7,977 nucleotides of DNA from positions 1 to 7,977 of the forward strand of contig LVBC01000188.1 of NCBI GenBank assembly GCA_001604265.1. The letters are read 5' to 3'. Shown piece after piece: positions 5,734-7,977 of the stretch (its first letter is position 1; each line of letters begins with the position of its first letter). The DNA is from Spirochaetales bacterium Spiro_01. GTDB lineage: Bacteria; Spirochaetota; Spirochaetia; Sphaerochaetales; Sphaerochaetaceae. The position numbers were made by a program, and so were the translations under genes. The notes beneath the pieces were generated by a model. It did no database searches. It had not been told where the DNA came from and saw only the letters and a list, made by a program, of their open reading frames with translations.

Positions 5734-7977
5734 TAGCACCCAGCTCTTTTCTTATCTTTTCCTGGAGAGAGGAAAGGAACATGAGTGCGTCCAGAGGGGT
5801 CATTCCGGTTATATCGAGATCGAGGATCTCGTCCATAGCCCTGCTCCTGAAATCCTCGTCACTTTTTCCCGTATCGGTAAAGAGGTCCATCTGCCCAGTC
5901 TCATCCTCGAGCCTGTAATCGGAGAAGTGCTGCTTCTGGAAGGCGGCAGCGACCCTGATGACTGACTGGGGAACTCCACCGAGCTTGGCAACATGCAGGC
6001 CATAGGAGGACTTTGCGACCCCCTTTATGACCTTTCTTATGAAGTTTATCTGGTTCCTGTTCTCCTCGACCTCGAGAGTCAGAAGCTGCATTCCTGTAGT
6101 ATCGAGCATCGTAAGCTCGTGGTAGTGGGTCGCGAAGAGCGTGACGCACTTCACATCGAGAAGATACTTCATCATAGCATAGGCAATCGACATGCCATCC
6201 TGAGTGCTGGTTCCTCTTCCGACCTCGTCCATGATTACAAGAGAGTGCTCGCTTGCATTTCTCAATATGTATGCAGACTCCTGCATCTCAACAAGGAAGG
6301 TGGACTCTCCTCTGGCAAGATTGTCCGATGCACCTACTCTGCAGAAGAGTCTGTCTGTGATTGGAATCACTGCACTTGCTGCCGGAACGAAGCAGCCTAT
6401 GTGCGAAAGCAGTACAATAAGTGCAGTCTGCCTTAAAAAGGTCGACTTTCCGGCCATGTTCGGTCCTGTGATGAGGAAGAAGCCCGACTCCTCTGTATCG
6501 AGAGAGTTCGAAACGAAGCCTCCGCGCGGAAGGTGCTGCTCGACTACAGGATGCCTTCCCTCTTCTATCTTCAGCCTTCCTCTCTCGACCATACGGGGCC
6601 TTGTATAGTTCCACTGGCTACTGACTTCGGCAAAGCTCTGATAGAGGTCGAGAAGAGAGAGCAGATTTCCTATGCTCCTCAGCTCGGTAGAGAGAGCTGC
6701 AGTACTGTCGACAAGCTCCTGGTAGAGCTCCATTTCCCTCCTTGCAGCATCGCCTGCTGCACTTGCTATACGGCTTTCAAGCTCGATAAGCTCGGGAGTT
6801 GTGAATCTTTCACCATTTACAAGCGTCTGTCTTCTTACGAAGTAGTCTGGAACGTGGTTGACCTGCCCTTTTGGAACCTCGAGGTAGGTTCCGATTATCT
6901 TGTTGTTTCCAAGCTTCAGGATCGAAATGCCGCTCTCGCTCTTGATTCTCTCGAGGTACTCGTCGAGAAGCGAGCCCGAGCTGTTCTCAATACTTCTGAG
7001 CCTGTCAAGCTCTTCATCGAAGCCATCGAGCAGTATCCTTCCCTGGTGGTTGAGGTTCGTGCACTCAGGGTTGAGCTCGCTTCCTATCCTCTCTGTAAGC
7101 TGCAGAAGCTCATCTGGCCTGGATAATGCCTTGTCGAGCAGAGAGAGGTACTTCTCATTCTCACCTGCAAGTGAAAAGAAGCAGAGCAGAGTCTCCTTGA
7201 CGCTGATAAGGTCCCTTGGAACACTCCTTCCCATCTCGAACTTGCTCGTGAGTCTGATCAGGTCGGCAGAGGAGCTGAGCAGTGAACGCACCCTCCTCCT
7301 CTCATCGATATCGTCGAAGAGGTACTGGCACCAGGAAAGCCTCTCCTCGATTGCACCGAGGTCGGACAATGGATTGAGGATGACCTCCCTGAGAAGCCTG
7401 CTTCCTGCACTTGTACAGGTTCTGTTGATAGCCGAATAGAGTGTGAAGGCACTCTTTCCTTCACTGAGATTTCTGACAAGCTCAAGGTTCTTCTCGGTCG
7501 CTTCGTCAAGGCCAAGTCTTCCTTTCTCGGTTACGAGCCTTATGTTCCTTATCTGCTTCAGTGGCGTTCTGCACATCTCGAGTGCATACTTCAGAAGACC
7601 TCCGGCTGCAGTTAGCGCACTGTCACTCTCATCGAAGCCGAACGAGGTCGGATTGAAGGCACCGAACTGCTCTGCAATCTGCCTTCTTGCCTCCTTCAGT
7701 GAGAAGTACCAGACAGGAAGCTTCGTGATTATGAAGCCTGTCGAATCAAGAACACTTCTGAGATTTCCATCAGTGAAATACAGATCGTCGCTGACAACTA
7801 TCTCTCTTATGAAGAGCGATGCTATTAGAGCAGAGAGAGCTGAGATCCTCCTGTCCTTCTTCAGATGTGTCATGAAGAATTCACCTGTGGAGATGTCGGT
7901 CCAGGCAGCGACGTACTCTCCCTTCAGGTAGTTGACAGCAAGAATGTGGTTGGAAACAGAACTGTCCAGGAAATCAT
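5723..7977 (-). CDS. mutS: DNA mismatch repair protein MutS, 5' end outside window
   Basis: MutS recognises mismatches and small loops in DNA and uses ATP to become a sliding clamp that calls MutL. The frame is open to the window edge (first whole codon at 7975), giving 750 residues. By comparison with E. coli (853) about 110 N-terminal residues are missing, including the Phe-x-Glu mismatch-reading motif. Seen here: the end of domain I (NHILAVNYLKGEYVAAW), the connector, the core (NRTCTSAGSRLLREVILNPL) and the clamp-to-lever region (IGTYLEVPKGQVNHVP, RRQTLVNGERFTTPEL). In the ATPase domain are Walker A GPNMAGKST (504-512 of the visible part), LARGESTFLVEM, Walker B with the DE pair at 583-584 followed by VGRGTSTQDG, and the ATHYHE switch. 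Near the end QMDLF (about 695-699) fits a beta-clamp-binding motif, followed by the usual small C-terminal helical region. It looks fully functional. Its last codons contain the -35 box of the next operon. Confidence 0.97.
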   Translation of the reverse strand, partial: DFLDSSVSNHILAVNYLKGEYVAAWTDISTGEFFMTHLKKDRRISALSALIASLFIREIVVSDDLYFTDGNLRSVLDSTGFIITKLPVWYFSLKEARRQIAEQFGAFNPTSFGFDESDSALTAAGGLLKYALEMCRTPLKQIRNIRLVTEKGRLGLDEATEKNLELVRNLSEGKSAFTLYSAINRTCTSAGSRLLREVILNPLSDLGAIEERLSWCQYLFDDIDERRRVRSLLSSSADLIRLTSKFEMGRSVPRDLISVKETLLCFFSLAGENEKYLSLLDKALSRPDELLQLTERIGSELNPECTNLNHQGRILLDGFDEELDRLRSIENSSGSLLDEYLERIKSESGISILKLGNNKIIGTYLEVPKGQVNHVPDYFVRRQTLVNGERFTTPELIELESRIASAAGDAARREMELYQELVDSTAALSTELRSIGNLLSLLDLYQSFAEVSSQWNYTRPRMVERGRLKIEEGRHPVVEQHLPRGGFVSNSLDTEESGFFLITGPNMAGKSTFLRQTALIVLLSHIGCFVPAASAVIPITDRLFCRVGASDNLARGESTFLVEMQESAYILRNASEHSLVIMDEVGRGTSTQDGMSIAYAMMKYLLDVKCVTLFATHYHELTMLDTTGMQLLTLEVEENRNQINFIRKVIKGVAKSSYGLHVAKLGGVPQSVIRVAAAFQKQHFSDYRLEDETGQMDLFTDTGKSDEDFRSRAMDEILDLDITGMTPLDALMFLSSLQEKIRKELGAIDS

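Noticed and set aside
6533..7126. 197-residue open frame on the + strand, antisense to mutS
   Set aside because: Shadow of the conserved mutS core and clamp region with no family motif. The other + strand frames at 3676-4230, 6900-7439 and 7443-7931 are rejected for the same reason.
1..7977. Mobile element, CRISPR array, defence or toxin-antitoxin system
   Set aside because: All sequence is accounted for by six conserved housekeeping genes on one strand with short gaps. There are no transposase, integrase, regular spaced repeats or unknown small genes between them.

Overview
The window is an ordinary bacterial core-genome region with every gene on the minus strand. In the direction of transcription (right to left) the order is mutS (5' end outside the window), a short AT-rich gap, then rimP, nusA, infB, rbfA and truB (3' end outside the window). 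The best guess for the host is a spirochaete (Spirochaetota, perhaps near Sphaerochaeta). The hints are the IF-2 G1 loop running [12 protein letters not shown], the TruB motif GTLDRFATG, infB directly after nusA without ylxR/ylxQ, and roughly 50 percent G+C with arginine coded mostly by AGA/AGG. This placement rests on family memory, not on a search.

Right part (5723-7977): the C-terminal 750 residues of the mismatch-repair ATPase MutS, with intact Walker A and B motifs and a clamp-binding motif near the end. Gap (5636-5722): the only non-coding stretch longer than about 25 bases. It holds a perfect intrinsic-terminator hairpin with a U-rich tail, followed after only 11 bases by the rimP start. 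A TTGACA box lies inside the last codons of mutS with TATAAA-like sequence after it, so the likely rimP promoter is upstream of the hairpin and the hairpin sits in the operon's own leader.

Left part (1-5635): a tightly packed translation and transcription operon. RimP and RbfA mature the 30S subunit, NusA is the pausing, termination and antitermination factor of RNA polymerase, IF-2 (infB) brings initiator tRNA to the ribosome, and TruB makes pseudouridine 55 in tRNA. Genes overlap by 17 bp (rimP/nusA), 4 bp (infB/rbfA, ATGA) and 8 bp (rbfA/truB), with a 24-bp gap between nusA and infB. This points to one transcript with translational coupling.

I see no mobile element, CRISPR array, RNA gene or defence system, and no unknown gene. 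The points of interest are regulatory and structural: a terminator-like hairpin in the leader of an operon that encodes NusA, an alternative helix that would cover the rimP ribosome-binding site, a zinc-ribbon-like CxxC...CxxC tail on NusA, and a Gly/Arg/Pro-rich repetitive N-terminal region in IF-2.
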